DNA of 64,000 nt. It comes from Dehalobacter sp. DCM (GTDB lineage Bacteria; Bacillota; Desulfitobacteriia; Desulfitobacteriales; Syntrophobotulaceae). Below are positions 63,601-64,000 of this stretch, piece by piece. Position 1 is the stretch's first letter. Each line of letters begins with the position of its first letter. Made by a program: the position numbers and the translations under genes. The notes under the pieces were generated by a model, which saw only the letters and a list, made by a program, of their open reading frames with translations, had not been told where the DNA came from and searched no databases. The stretch is from assembly GCF_024972775.1 (NCBI RefSeq), contig NZ_CP092282.1:2411001-2475000 (forward strand), in the 5' to 3' direction.

Positions 63601-63655
63601 AACTTATTTTCGCTAGTTTTTTACATATCGATTTCTTTACTTAAATTTATAAGGC

Positions 63656-63673
63656 GATAACTTATTGATGTTT
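63656..63673 (+). promoter_or_regulatory. Putative LysR operator, copy 4 (inverted)
   Basis: GATAACTTATTGATGTTT is the exact complement of the copy 2/3 consensus core (AAACATCAATAAGTTATC). Orientation is reversed on the map but the same relative to the gene it precedes (start 63746, 73 bases on). Confidence 0.7.
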
Positions 63674-63745
63674 GCTACTATTTCATTTTTTAGCTATACT
63701 CGCTTTGAATAACGTAATCGAGCATTTTTAACAAGGAAGTTTTTA

Positions 63746-64000
63746 ATGAAATATTACAAACATCTTTTTTCTGCGATCAAAATTGGGAATACAATAGATA
63801 TGCTTCCCTTTAACCAGATAGGTCAAGGCGGCAGTGTCATGAATATGACTGCACTCATGGCAAAGCTTGATGAATTGAATGTTAAGTTCATATTCGAAAG
63901 CAAAATGGAAAATGTCGAAGAGGATGGCATTGTCATCAGCGGCAAGAATAACGTAAAGCGCAAAATACCTTGTGATACCATTGTTTTGGCGCTTGGTCTC
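63746..64000 (+). CDS. C-terminal part of an OYE-type FAD oxidoreductase, runs off the window
   Basis: 85 codons to the edge: MKYYKHLFSAIKIGNTIDMLPFNQIGQGGSVMNMTALMAKLDELNVKFIFESKMENVEEDGIVISGK, then CDTIVLALGL. This is the end of a dinucleotide-binding domain such as that of the flavoenzyme at 60.0 kb, without its N-terminal domains. AAGGAAG precedes the ATG. Either a remnant or a reduced gene; the rest lies outside. Confidence 0.6.
   Translation, partial: MKYYKHLFSAIKIGNTIDMLPFNQIGQGGSVMNMTALMAKLDELNVKFIFESKMENVEEDGIVISGKNNVKRKIPCDTIVLALGL

Noticed and set aside
1-64000. tRNA or rRNA genes
   Set aside because: No cloverleaf with the conserved T-arm sequence or rRNA signature was noticed by eye; a covariance-model scan would be decisive.

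Overview
The window looks like a chromosome segment of a strictly anaerobic, spore-forming member of the Clostridia. A Peptococcaceae-type genome (Desulfitobacterium, Dehalobacter or Desulfosporosinus relatives) fits best. This is inferred from gene content: a free-standing corrinoid protein, a cobalamin salvage/assembly operon behind a B12 riboswitch, a SpoVK-like AAA+ ATPase, a LexA/YneA-type SOS pair, ECF transporter modules and remnants of tungsten aldehyde:ferredoxin oxidoreductase. No rRNA, tRNA or CRISPR array was recognised.

Layout. 1-7.1 kb: housekeeping and small genes (metallophosphoesterase fragment, corrinoid protein, QueG-like Fe-S protein, MoaE, MurB, DUF1287, CheY-like receiver). 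7.2-15.6 kb: an accessory patch with an intact IS3-type element (its transposase needs a -1 frameshift) abutting a truncated CotJC-like gene, a HicBA toxin-antitoxin pair, CorA, a GNAT, a decayed IS91-type element, a DUF3795 protein, a racemase and a frameshifted AraC/GyrI regulator. A repeat family follows several of these genes. 15.6-21.1 kb: TrmH-type methyltransferase, ABC-F protein, SAM methyltransferase and an ABC-2 exporter. 21.3-30.7 kb: the cobalamin operon (cbiA, cobU, cobS, a second CobU-like gene, cobC, cbiB, cobD, an ApgM-like gene, cbiP, cobA), largely with overlapping or closely spaced genes. 31.8-45.3 kb: SpoVK-like ATPase, an AOR-maturase-like radical SAM protein, a YnbB-type lyase, signal peptidase, Ddl, a Gx/ECF cluster, NusG-II/ApbE, lexA with divergent yneA under three SOS boxes, an M23 peptidase and a DUF2284 protein.

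45.7-53.4 kb is the most unusual part. It is a 7.64-kb element bounded by two dif-like Xer sites that share a 15-bp core. It has about 19 small, tightly packed minus-strand genes and no integrase of its own. It encodes a rolling-circle-type Rep, a putative ssDNA-binding protein, a small FtsK/HerA-type packaging ATPase, several beta-rich putative virion proteins of 115-159 aa, several C-terminally membrane-anchored small proteins, a YvrJ-family protein and a membrane-anchored GH73 lysin. I see no tail, portal or terminase genes. I read it as a minimal tailless prophage that uses the host XerCD/dif system. The dif site also suggests that the replication terminus lies here. Gene orientation agrees: mostly plus on the left, mostly minus on the right.

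53.4-64 kb: about 1 kb of AT-rich DNA without genes, then a catabolic island under repair or decay: a GcvT/LigM-like pseudogene, an MBL hydrolase, an MFS transporter, an ABM protein, an AOR C-terminal remnant, a LysR regulator, an FAD-oxidoreductase fragment, a large OYE/FAD Fe-S flavoenzyme and an iron-containing alcohol dehydrogenase. Four copies of an approximately 45-50-bp element sit 65-90 bp upstream of MBL, the AOR remnant/lysR, the alcohol dehydrogenase and the last partial gene, always in the same orientation to the gene on one side. They are the likely operators of the LysR protein.
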